Below, in pieces: positions 35,900-43,444 of a stretch of 64,000 nt of DNA. Made by a program: the position numbers and the translations under genes. The stretch covers positions 241,676-305,675 of the forward strand of contig JBEVVR010000014.1 in NCBI GenBank assembly GCA_040507035.1, read 5' to 3'. The notes below the pieces were generated by a model that saw only the letters and a list, made by a program, of their open reading frames with translations, was not told the origin of the DNA and did no database searches. This stretch comes from Thiodiazotropha sp040507035. GTDB lineage: Bacteria; Pseudomonadota; Gammaproteobacteria; Chromatiales; Chromatiaceae. Position 1 is the stretch's first letter. Each line of letters starts with the position of its first letter.

Positions 35900-37756
35900 C
35901 TATTTATCATCAAGCCATGTTTCGATACTAGCCGCCACGCGGTGACCGTCCGCCACCGCGTGCACCACGTCGGGGCCGTTGACACAGTCGCCGGCCGCCC
36001 AGAGCCAATCGATTGAGGTACGGCCGCTCTCGTCCACTTTGAGGCGTCCCCGATTCCACTCCAGTTCTTCGCTGAGGGACTCGCCGAGCAGGGAGACATC
36101 CGACATCTGGCCAATCGCCTCGATCACCATGTCGCCCTCATGGATCTGCTCGTCGTTTTCGTCATAGGCGGGTGAGAAGCGCCCCTGATCATCGAAGATG
36201 GAGCGAACCTTCCAGGTCTTCAGCCCCTTCAGACGCCCCCTTTCGACAATGCAGCCTTGGGGACCCCGGGCGTCGAAAATCTCAATACCCTCCTCAAGAC
36301 ACTCCTTGACCTCAACAGGATCGGCCAGGAAGTGGGTCTTGTCCTCCAGTGCGGTCACTGTCACGCCTACCTCACCTTGAGCACGCTTCTGCAGACGGGC
36401 CAGGCTACGGGCGATGTCCATGGCTACATTACCGCCGCCGATGACCACAGCCCGCTTCGGCAGTTTGAACTTCTCATCATTGGTGATCATACGCAGCAGA
36501 TCCACCGCCTTTACCACCTGTTTATGATCTGATCCCGGAATCCGGGTTGAGCGTCCCAGGTGGAGGCCAATAGCGAGTACCACGGCGTCGTAATCGGTAT
36601 GCAGCTGATCCATGCTGATATCGACCCCGACCCGTGTGTTGGTCTGAATCTTGACACCCAGTGAGGTGATGACATCGATGTCCCGGTCGAGCATGTCGTA
36701 GGGTAGGCGATAGGAGGGAATGCCGTATCTAGGCATGCCGCCCGCGTCCTTCCTGGCTTCATAGACGGTTACCTGATGGCCTTTGCGCACCAGATCGTAG
36801 GCGGTTGTGAGGCCAGCGGGGCCGGCACCGATGATCGCAATCCGTTTGCCGCTTATGTAGTCTACCTTCTCTTCTGCGGCAATCTGTTTGATCCGGTCGT
36901 GATCGACCGCATCCACGGCATAGCGTTTGAGCCAGCGGATGGCAACCGGCTCACCGCGGCGGCCGATGGAGCAGGCATCTTCGCAGCGATGGGTGCAGAC
37001 GCGGCCACAGATATGGGAAAAGGGATTGGTTTTGTAGATCCAGCGTACCGCCTCTTCCGTTTTTCCCTGCCAGATGGCGCGGATATATTCCGGCGCATCC
37101 ATGTGGGTCGGGCAGGCATCGTGGCACATGCCGCACTGGACACAGCGTGAGGCCTCGATAACGGCTTGTTGTTCGCTGTAGCCATGGACGATCTCATCGA
37201 AATTATCGATCCGTGTCTCTGGCTCCAGCTCTTTCATCTGTTGCCGCTCCAGGTCGAGCAGATCTGAATCGACACTCTTCTGCCAGCCCAGGCCGTAGTA
37301 GGTATCGTGGATACCTTTTTCGTCGGGCAGAATAAAGTAGCTGTCGATCTCCTCCTGGGTACAGGTGTGGACATACTCCCTGGAGAGCGATATCGAACCG
37401 GTGGGACAGATATCGACACAGAGGGCACACCAGCAACAACGTCCATAGTCGATGGCGGGACGCAGGTTGCGAATGCCGTTGACCGGATCTTCAGGTAAGT
37501 GAGGGACCTTTACCATGGTAATCGCTGCGTTGTCACAGACTTTCTGACAGGAGCTGCAGCCGATACATTTTTCGTGATCGTTGAGATGAAAGCCGCGATA
37601 GTTTTCTGCCGCCGGCCGCGGCTCCAGCGGCACGGTGACTGGTTTGCGGGCGAAGAACTGGAGCGACTTTAGCGGTGCCAGGATGGAGCCGCTGTCCTCG
37701 TGCTCGATTGGCGAATTTTGAATTTTGAATTTTGATTTTTGAATGGGTTTTGTCAT
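35900..37756 (-). CDS. NuoI/MbxN-like ferredoxin fused to GltD/NfnB-type FAD-NAD(P)H oxidoreductase
   Basis: 618 aa. Residues about 60-130 form a two-cluster NuoI/EchF-like ferredoxin (C64-x2-C67-x2-C70-x3-C74 and C107-x2-C110-x2-C113-x3-C117). Residues about 180-618 form a GltD/NfnB-like module: CVQCGMCHDAC (205-215), CGRVCTHRCEDAC (250-262), an FAD GxGxxG (IIGAGPAGLTTAY, about 308), a pyridine-nucleotide GGGNVAMDIA site, and a final AAGDCVNGPDVVHAVADG FAD motif. In related complexes these are separate proteins. The first 17 residues are encoded by repeat DNA (KSKFKIQNS), so the start codon seems donated by inserted sequence. It is probably the electron entry or exit point of the Mbx-like complex. 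Confidence 0.85.
   Translation of the reverse strand: MTKPIQKSKFKIQNSPIEHEDSGSILAPLKSLQFFARKPVTVPLEPRPAAENYRGFHLNDHEKCIGCSSCQKVCDNAAITMVKVPHLPEDPVNGIRNLRPAIDYGRCCWCALCVDICPTGSISLSREYVHTCTQEEIDSYFILPDEKGIHDTYYGLGWQKSVDSDLLDLERQQMKELEPETRIDNFDEIVHGYSEQQAVIEASRCVQCGMCHDACPTHMDAPEYIRAIWQGKTEEAVRWIYKTNPFSHICGRVCTHRCEDACSIGRRGEPVAIRWLKRYAVDAVDHDRIKQIAAEEKVDYISGKRIAIIGAGPAGLTTAYDLVRKGHQVTVYEARKDAGGMPRYGIPSYRLPYDMLDRDIDVITSLGVKIQTNTRVGVDISMDQLHTDYDAVVLAIGLHLGRSTRIPGSDHKQVVKAVDLLRMITNDEKFKLPKRAVVIGGGNVAMDIARSLARLQKRAQGEVGVTVTALEDKTHFLADPVEVKECLEEGIEIFDARGPQGCIVERGRLKGLKTWKVRSIFDDQGRFSPAYDENDEQIHEGDMVIEAIGQMSDVSLLGESLSEELEWNRGRLKVDESGRTSIDWLWAAGDCVNGPDVVHAVADGHRVAASIETWLDDK
37711..37746 (-). repeat. 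AATTTTGAATT repeat arm inside a gene start
   Basis: Three to four AATTTTGAATT-type units without the hairpin core. They lie within the first codons of the ferredoxin-flavoprotein gene and flank the decayed four-helix-bundle gene on its 3' side. Confidence 0.75.
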
Positions 37757-37759
37757 TGG

Positions 37760-37942
37760 CTAGTTCTCTTGGCTTGTTTTGACGATTGATGTCAAAAGTT
37801 TGTTCAGTTCTTCGCAATCATTTTGCAAGGTCTTCTCAGCCATTCTCTGCTCTGTCAGGTATCCGGTCGCAATCAATAGACGGATCCAATAATCTGTTTC
37901 TCGCGCCTCTTTCGAAGCGATCGCCATCTTTGCGATAAAGCT
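37760..37942 (-). pseudogene. Remnant of a four-helix-bundle (S23/IVP-type) protein gene
   Basis: Sixty codons read SFIAKMAIASKEARETDYW, then IRLLIATGYLTEQ, and end KLLTSIVKTSQEN plus TAG. This is the C-terminal half of the TIGR02436-type four-helix-bundle family linked to 23S rRNA intervening sequences. A stop (TAG, 37943-37945) closes the frame upstream, and the N-terminal half is missing or scrambled between 37946 and 37985. Repeat arms lie on both sides. The following gene starts 4 nt after this stop codon. Confidence 0.75.
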
Positions 37943-37988
37943 CTACTCTTTAACGACATTCCCTGTCGAATCCACTTACTGCTCCTCT

Positions 37989-38009
37989 TGAATTCATAAT
38001 TCAAAATTA
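37989..38009 (-). repeat. AATTTTGAATT repeat arm at the NuoD-like stop codon
   Basis: TAATTTTGAATTATGAATTC, in which the TAA is the stop codon of the NuoD-like gene. Partial copy (arm only) on the 5' side of the four-helix-bundle remnant. Confidence 0.7.
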
Positions 38010-39149
38010 TCTATCCACTTCCGGAGGACAGGCATCAAGGGAAAACATGGTCTGCGCAATATCCTCGATACGCGAGCCGACCGACAGCTTTTCCAGCACC
38101 TGTACCGCATGCATCGAAGAGGGTCCCCTGACATGCACCCGGTAGGGTTTTGGGCCGCCATTCGAGACCACGTAGTAGCAGAGTTCCCCCTTAGATGACT
38201 CGACCCGGGTGTAGGTCTCTCCGGCCGGAACATTCCAAGCCAGCGGGTTGGGTATCGGCGCGCGTATCGGCCCATGGATATCGGGAAGGGCTTGAACTAC
38301 CTGACGCACAATGCGAATGCTCTCCATCAGTTCATGCCGCCGTACCAGGGTGCGGGCCCAGGCATCGCCGCTCTCTTCGGTTGGAATCTCAAAATCGAGT
38401 TGATCATAGATCAAATAGGGATCGTCCCTGCGTACATCGAAGGCGAGTCCGGTGGCGCGCAGGTTCGGACCCGTGACTCCCCAGGCGAGAGCCTGCTCCT
38501 GACTCATCACACCGACCTCCTTGGCACGCTTTACGAAAACCTGGTTCTTGAAAAAGAGGTTGTCGTAATCGGGGAGGCGGGACTCGATGTAGTCGAGGGT
38601 CTCGTTTACCCGTTGTAAAAAGCCGGGCGGCAGTTCGCGTCTTACTCCACCGGGGATATTATAAATACTGTAGACGCGGCCACCGGTGAACTCCTCAAAG
38701 AGATCGAGCACCAGATCGCGATCTGCAACCCCCCAATACATGGTGCTGTACATGCCGGTGGTGGCAGCGTGGCCGCCGAAGGTGAAGAGATGGGCGGCGA
38801 TGCGGGAGAGCTCCAGCTGCATGACACGGATCCAGTTTGCCCGTTGTGGGACCTGTAGGCCGCAGAGCTGTTCCACTGCCATGGAGTAGCAGAGTTCCAT
38901 GGGTGAGGGGTCGGGCACGCAGATGCGTGGCACCAGAGCGATGTTCTGTATCCACAGCCGCTGTTCCATCAGTTTTTCAAAACCCCGATGGAGATAGCCA
39001 CCATCGGCCTGGGCCTCCAACACCACATCCCCGTGAAGTTTCACCTTCAAGGCATAGTTGCCCTCGATGCCCGGGTGGTTGGGACCGAAATTGAGCTCGA
39101 ATTCATTGCTCGGTGGTTGGCGTTGGGCTTCGTAGTTCTCGGGTCTCAT
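38007..39149 (-). CDS. NuoD/[NiFe]-hydrogenase-like large subunit (MbxL/EchE-like)
   Basis: 380 aa. It begins with the family's GPNHPGIEGNYALKVKL and DGGYLHRGFEKLME. In true group 4 hydrogenases two CxxC pairs bind NiFe. Here the first site reads RIC(77)VPD(80) and the last DAC(374)PPE(377)VDR: the first Cys of each pair is kept, the second is Asp or Glu. Complex I NuoD has none, so this subunit is intermediate, as in Mbx/Mbs/Ehr types, and should not be a normal hydrogenase. It sits between the NuoC-like and the ferredoxin-fusion genes. A chimeric non-Shine-Dalgarno leader (repeat copy D) precedes the ATG. Confidence 0.88.
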   Translation of the reverse strand: MRPENYEAQRQPPSNEFELNFGPNHPGIEGNYALKVKLHGDVVLEAQADGGYLHRGFEKLMEQRLWIQNIALVPRICVPDPSPMELCYSMAVEQLCGLQVPQRANWIRVMQLELSRIAAHLFTFGGHAATTGMYSTMYWGVADRDLVLDLFEEFTGGRVYSIYNIPGGVRRELPPGFLQRVNETLDYIESRLPDYDNLFFKNQVFVKRAKEVGVMSQEQALAWGVTGPNLRATGLAFDVRRDDPYLIYDQLDFEIPTEESGDAWARTLVRRHELMESIRIVRQVVQALPDIHGPIRAPIPNPLAWNVPAGETYTRVESSKGELCYYVVSNGGPKPYRVHVRGPSSMHAVQVLEKLSVGSRIEDIAQTMFSLDACPPEVDR

Positions 39150-39165
39150 ATTCGCTGCGCTCGTT

Positions 39166-39266
39166 AATTTTGAATTTTGAATTTTGAATTTCGGTGTTCG
39201 CTTTGCTCACGCTTATTTGAAATGGTTGTGCGCGAAGCGCACACATCAATTCAAAATTCAAAATTA
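39166..39266 (-). repeat. Palindromic AATTTTGAATT repeat, copy D
   Basis: About 100 bp filling the junction between the NuoC-like and NuoD-like genes. The NuoC-like TAA stop forms its outer edge (TAATTTTGAATT). The core hairpin is TGTGCGC-TTC-GCGCACA on the minus strand, with GTGAGCAAAGCGAACACC and AATTCAAAATT arms. Confidence 0.88.
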
Positions 39267-39833
39267 CTTCTTCTTCTGGCTAAACCGTTGCTCCTCGGGT
39301 GGAATGATCACCCCGCCGCCCTCGGCAACCAGCTCCTGCAGCCATTCCGGGTTGTACTCCTGCCAGCTGAGGTGTTCGTTGATGTAGGCCTCGCTGTCGA
39401 ACTCCTTGCGCATCGGTGGCGGTCCGTCCCATTCGGTGAGAATGAACTTCTCCATGTTGGGACTGCCCTCAAAATGGATGCCGTACATCTCGTGGATATC
39501 GCGCTCGAAAAAGGCGGCGGGCTGATAGAGGTCGTATACCGATAGATAGACCCCCGGTTCCCTGGCAATGCGGATGTGGGCGGAGACCAGGGAGTGGCTC
39601 TCGTAGGACCAGACGTGGTAGACCAGCTCGAACTCATCCTCCTTGATCCAATCGACACAGCTGATGGCAGAGAGGTGAATATAGCCGGCACGACCCTGCA
39701 GCAGTTCCAACAGGGCTGGCAGGGCATCGGCAGGCACATCCACCCGCACCCGGCGGCTGCTCTTGCGGCGCACTACAATACCTTCGATCTCCGCCAGCAA
39801 ATCATCCAGCCAATGGGTGATCTCCTTACTCAT
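39264..39833 (-). CDS. NuoC/MbxK-like 30-kDa subunit of the complex
   Basis: 189 aa, soluble. The complex I 30-kDa signature is present as HIRIAREPGVYLSVYDLYQPAAFFERDIHEMYGIHFEGSPNMEKFIL, and the C-terminal YIPEEWLQELVAEGGGV-like tail is His/Lys-rich. The N-terminal third is a typical ferredoxin-like NuoC fold (EIEGIVVRRKSSRRVRVDVP). ATG overlaps the stop of the NuoB-like gene (ATGA). It would hold the NuoD- and NuoB-like subunits together in the peripheral arm. Confidence 0.88.
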   Translation of the reverse strand: MSKEITHWLDDLLAEIEGIVVRRKSSRRVRVDVPADALPALLELLQGRAGYIHLSAISCVDWIKEDEFELVYHVWSYESHSLVSAHIRIAREPGVYLSVYDLYQPAAFFERDIHEMYGIHFEGSPNMEKFILTEWDGPPPMRKEFDSEAYINEHLSWQEYNPEWLQELVAEGGGVIIPPEEQRFSQKKK

Positions 39834-40546
39834 TTGACGGGCTCCTTCTGCTTATCGCCAAGGCGCATCTCCAGGGCCTCCAGTGGTTTTTGATGCTGTT
39901 CCAAAAGGCGTGTGTGATCACCCAGGGTGCCTTCACTCAGCAGGTCGTAGTGTTTTGCCTCGGTGATTACATCGGTGGGAGTCTGCCAATCCTCACCGAA
40001 TAGCTTTTGCTGATTCCCCAGGTAGTAGTCGTAATTGCGGTAGTAGTCTTCCCAGCTGTTTGCCTCGCCGGAGTGGATTCTGTCCATCAACTGTTGCAGG
40101 CCGGCGATCACCGCTTCGGGTCTCGGCATGCAGCCGGCGATATAGAGATCCACCGGCATGTACTCGTCGAGCTTTTTCGCCGTGGCATAGCTCTGCCAAT
40201 ACATACCGCCGTTGACGGTGCAGGAACAGATACCTATGACATACTTGGGTGAGCCCATCTGTTCATAGGTCAGGATCACCCGCTTCAGGGTCTTGATAGA
40301 GACATAGCCGGTGATCAACAGGATATCGGCCTGCCGCGGTGACACCATGGGCTGAATGCCCAAGCGCTCCATATCGAAACGGGATGTCATCGCCGGAGGC
40401 AGCTCGATGGCGCCGCAACCGGTGCAGTAGTGGAGGATAAACAGGGAGCGGGAGCGGCAGAAGCGCACCAGATCGTCGAAAACCCGCGCCAAGGGATTGC
40501 TTCGTTTTGTTTCTACGACCGGGATCTGTTTTATCGAGCTCATCAT
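39830..40546 (-). CDS. NuoB/MbxJ-like subunit carrying the proximal FeS cluster
   Basis: 238 aa. Cluster ligands by family: YCTGCGAIELPPA (two Cys; complex I has adjacent CC, hydrogenase-like forms have CxxC as here), GICSCTVNGGMY and AGCMPRPEAVIAG. The CxxC spacing is a hydrogenase/Mbx-type trait. A C-terminal extension of about 75 residues (from EANSWEDYYRNYD) exceeds the usual EchC length. It is the first gene after repeat copy E and overlaps the NuoC-like gene. Confidence 0.88.
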   Translation of the reverse strand: MMSSIKQIPVVETKRSNPLARVFDDLVRFCRSRSLFILHYCTGCGAIELPPAMTSRFDMERLGIQPMVSPRQADILLITGYVSIKTLKRVILTYEQMGSPKYVIGICSCTVNGGMYWQSYATAKKLDEYMPVDLYIAGCMPRPEAVIAGLQQLMDRIHSGEANSWEDYYRNYDYYLGNQQKLFGEDWQTPTDVITEAKHYDLLSEGTLGDHTRLLEQHQKPLEALEMRLGDKQKEPVK

Positions 40547-40558
40547 AGCTCCTTACCT

Positions 40559-40673
40559 GATTTTGAATTTTGAATTATTAATTTTGAATTTTGGTGTTCG
40601 CTTTGCTCACGCTGATTTGAAAAGGTTGTGCGCGTAGCGCACACATCAATTCAAAATTCACAATTCAAAATTA
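40559..40673 (-). repeat. Palindromic AATTTTGAATT repeat, copy E
   Basis: About 115 bp between the NuoH-like and NuoB-like genes. The outer edge is again TAATTTTGAATT, where TAA is the NuoH-like stop. The hairpin is TGTGCGC-TAC-GCGCACA, with the GTGAGCAAAGCGAACACC segment and arms on each side. Confidence 0.88.
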
Positions 40674-41567
40674 AATAACAAACGCAATGCCAACCAGCCC
40701 CAACATCACCGGCCATTTCCACATCAAGCGCAACAGGTCTTCAGTGCGGTAGCGGGGAAACAGATAGGCGATGCTCACGGGGATGGCGAGAACGAGAAAA
40801 CTCTTCAATAAGAAATCGAACCAGGTGGTACCGCCGCCGAGGAACAGGCTGACGTAGAGTACGGAGGTGGTATAGAGCTGGAAGCACTGCATCACGAAGA
40901 GTCCGCCCAGATATTTGCCGCCCATTTCCACCATCGGACCGGTGGCGATCTCCGCGGGTGCGATGTAGATCTCAAAGGGCTGTTTGCCCAGGGATGCGTG
41001 CATGGCGATGAGCCCGGCGATGGCCAACAACGGCATCTGGGTCACACCCCAGGTCTCGAATCCTCCGGCCTGTTGGGCGGCGATGATGTCGATGAGATTG
41101 GTCGTTCCCGCGGCATAAGCGACCCCGAAGACGACAATCACCAGCGGGATGTCGTAGGCGAGCATGGCGGTCAAGGCTCTGGCGATACCGATGGAGCCGT
41201 TGGGATTGGCGCATTGTCCGACACCCAGTGCCAGCCCGAGAGAGGGGATCATCATCAGGTAGAGCAGGGTTATGATGCCACCCTTTTCCGCAATGCCGTT
41301 CATGCCTGGTACCGGGAGCAGGGTCTCGGCGGCGATATAACCCCCCATCGCCATGACGATACCGATATCGTGAATCAGGCCATGGGAGACCTGGGTCCGC
41401 TTGCTGTGCAGTTTTACGATGTCATAGAGCGGCTGAAAGAAGGGGGGGCCGATGCGTCGCTGCAGCTTGGCGGCGATACGCCGCATCATCAGCACCATCA
41501 TCATGCCGACGACGAAGGCCACCAGGGGCATCAGGATCAGTTCGATAAGCAGTTCAGTGGCTGACAT
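40671..41567 (-). CDS. NuoH/MbxM-like membrane subunit
   Basis: 298 aa, about eight membrane helices. It shows the family landmarks RRIGPPFFQPLYDIVKL and KQPFEIYIAPAEIATGPMVEMGGKYLG, whose conserved Glu and Asp form the link between peripheral arm and proton path. Start TGATG overlap with the preceding antiporter-like gene. It anchors the soluble module to the Mrp-like membrane module. Confidence 0.9.
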   Translation of the reverse strand: MSATELLIELILMPLVAFVVGMMMVLMMRRIAAKLQRRIGPPFFQPLYDIVKLHSKRTQVSHGLIHDIGIVMAMGGYIAAETLLPVPGMNGIAEKGGIITLLYLMMIPSLGLALGVGQCANPNGSIGIARALTAMLAYDIPLVIVVFGVAYAAGTTNLIDIIAAQQAGGFETWGVTQMPLLAIAGLIAMHASLGKQPFEIYIAPAEIATGPMVEMGGKYLGGLFVMQCFQLYTTSVLYVSLFLGGGTTWFDFLLKSFLVLAIPVSIAYLFPRYRTEDLLRLMWKWPVMLGLVGIAFVI

Positions 41568-43444
41568 CAGATTACCACCCAGGCGATGACGAAGAGCGCG
41601 GTCGTGAGGAGATAGAATTCGGCATTGGCCCGCCGATAGAGCCCCTGCATGGTGAGGGAGAGAAACTCGACCAGGGAGCCGATGCCGCGTTCCAGCCAGA
41701 GGAAACTACCCCGGTACCAGCCGCCGATAAGATGCATCAGACCGGCGTAGAAGTTGTCACTATACTGGTAGCGCACATCTGCTGAGAGAAAGTGACCACC
41801 GGCGTAGTTATCCAATTGATGAACCCGCTTGCTGCGCCCGGCTGAATAGAAGACAAGGGCGCCAATGCCAAAGCCGGCAAACAGCACACCGATCACCCAG
41901 ATCATGTCCAATGAACCGCTGGCCGATTCGACACCGCCGAGGGTGTATTGCGGAATCGGTAGGCCGACAGTTTGCAGCGTCGATCCGACCCAGGCGAGGG
42001 GTATCCCCGGTAACAGACCGGTAATGAAAATAATGGCACTGAGAATCAACATCGGGGTCATCATGCTCCAGGGGGCCTCGGAGACATGTTCATGTTCCAG
42101 CCTAAGTTGGCCGAGGAAGATGTTATGAATCAACTTGTAGACAGAGAGGATGGTACCCAGGGTACCGATGATCGTTGCCAGGAAGAGCAGTGGCATGCCT
42201 TGGTTCAGCAGCGATCTATAGACTAACCATTTCGAGACGAAGCCATTCATCGGTGGAAGCCCCGCCAAGCCGATGATGCCCACCAGCAGTACCATGAATG
42301 TGAGCGGCATGCGAACTACCAGGCCACCGAGCTTATTCAGGTCCGAGGTGCCTGTGCGATAGATCACTGCAAATACTGCCAGCAGCAGAGCCGCCTGGCA
42401 GGCTGCGTAGTTGAAGACATGCAGCAGGCCGCCGGCGCCACCCATGGCGTCAGCCACCACAATACCCAGTAACATATATCCGCCTTGCCCGATACCATGC
42501 CAGGCGAGCAGATAGCGGGCATCGTTCTGCTTCATGGCGGTATAGGTTGGAAAGATGATGGTGAAGACCGCAATCCAGGCCAGCAGGTCACGGGCGTCGA
42601 TCAGGGTGAAGGGTACTTTCAAGTTGTCGATGTTGACGATACCGAACAGCTTTACCAGCACCAGTAGGATGGCAAACAGACCCATGCGGGACGAGATGGC
42701 ACCAAGAAAGGCGCTGCCCGGGCCGGGTGTCTCGGCGTAAGCGGGTGCCTGCCATAAATGGAATGGCAACAGTCCCATCTTGACCCCGAATCCTCCGCCA
42801 AACAGGATCACCAATAACCAGAGCTTGGTTGTACTGACCTGCTCAACCGCGGTGATCACGGCTTCGAGCTGTAGCGAGCCGGATACACTATAGACCAGGG
42901 CAATACCCCCGAAGATCGCCATACCTCCCGCCAGCGCATAGGTGATATATCGTATTGCCGCCTTGGCGGCGACACCACCGGCAAGGGTCATCAGCAGAAA
43001 ACCGGCCCAGCTGACCAATTCCCAACCGATGAATAGGGAGAGCAGATCCCCGCTGGCAAGCAGGATCAACATGGTGAAGACATTCAGCGCCATCGCCGTA
43101 TGCAGCAGCCAGATATTGCCGCCCTGCTTGATATAGTCGCGCTCCCAGGCACCGGAGGAGAACCAGCTGCAGAGCAACGCGGAGCCGATGGTGATCAGGG
43201 CGAAGAACCAGCTCAGGGCGTCGAAGCGCCAACTCAATGTCTGGCCCAAGACCTCAAAAGAGAGCGAGGAGGCGATGCTTCCACCCTCGTAACCGAGGCT
43301 GGCCATCTTCAACAGGACCAGCAGTTGGCCAGCGTAGAGGATGGTGACCATCCATCCGGCAGCGAGACCGCGGCCGATGAAGAGCGCCACCAGGAGTGTC
43401 GCGCCGGAGAAGAGCAGCAGTTCATCCAGAGGGGTGAGGATCAT
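41567..43444 (-). CDS. Second MrpD/NuoL-type antiporter-like subunit (MbxH'-like)
   Basis: 625 aa. The start at ATG 43444 overlaps the stop of the first MrpD gene (ATGA); a 152-codon 5' extension of the frame is spurious. Around fourteen membrane helices, with the conserved TM5 glutamate Glu142 (LFIGWELVSWAGF) and TM7 lysine Lys222 (FGVKMGLLPFHLW) of ion-pumping subunits, and a C-terminal extension with the AGRSKRVHQLDNYAGG segment. Two MrpD-type subunits in one operon is the Mbx arrangement. Confidence 0.88.
   Translation of the reverse strand: MILTPLDELLLFSGATLLVALFIGRGLAAGWMVTILYAGQLLVLLKMASLGYEGGSIASSLSFEVLGQTLSWRFDALSWFFALITIGSALLCSWFSSGAWERDYIKQGGNIWLLHTAMALNVFTMLILLASGDLLSLFIGWELVSWAGFLLMTLAGGVAAKAAIRYITYALAGGMAIFGGIALVYSVSGSLQLEAVITAVEQVSTTKLWLLVILFGGGFGVKMGLLPFHLWQAPAYAETPGPGSAFLGAISSRMGLFAILLVLVKLFGIVNIDNLKVPFTLIDARDLLAWIAVFTIIFPTYTAMKQNDARYLLAWHGIGQGGYMLLGIVVADAMGGAGGLLHVFNYAACQAALLLAVFAVIYRTGTSDLNKLGGLVVRMPLTFMVLLVGIIGLAGLPPMNGFVSKWLVYRSLLNQGMPLLFLATIIGTLGTILSVYKLIHNIFLGQLRLEHEHVSEAPWSMMTPMLILSAIIFITGLLPGIPLAWVGSTLQTVGLPIPQYTLGGVESASGSLDMIWVIGVLFAGFGIGALVFYSAGRSKRVHQLDNYAGGHFLSADVRYQYSDNFYAGLMHLIGGWYRGSFLWLERGIGSLVEFLSLTMQGLYRRANAEFYLLTTALFVIAWVVI

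Noticed and set aside
35900..37756. Glutamate synthase small subunit (GltD)
   Set aside because: No GltB gene, and the N-terminal two-cluster ferredoxin and operon place it with the Mbx-like complex.
38007..39149. Functional group 4 [NiFe] hydrogenase large subunit
   Set aside because: Only one Cys in each ligand pair and no hyp or maturation protease genes nearby.
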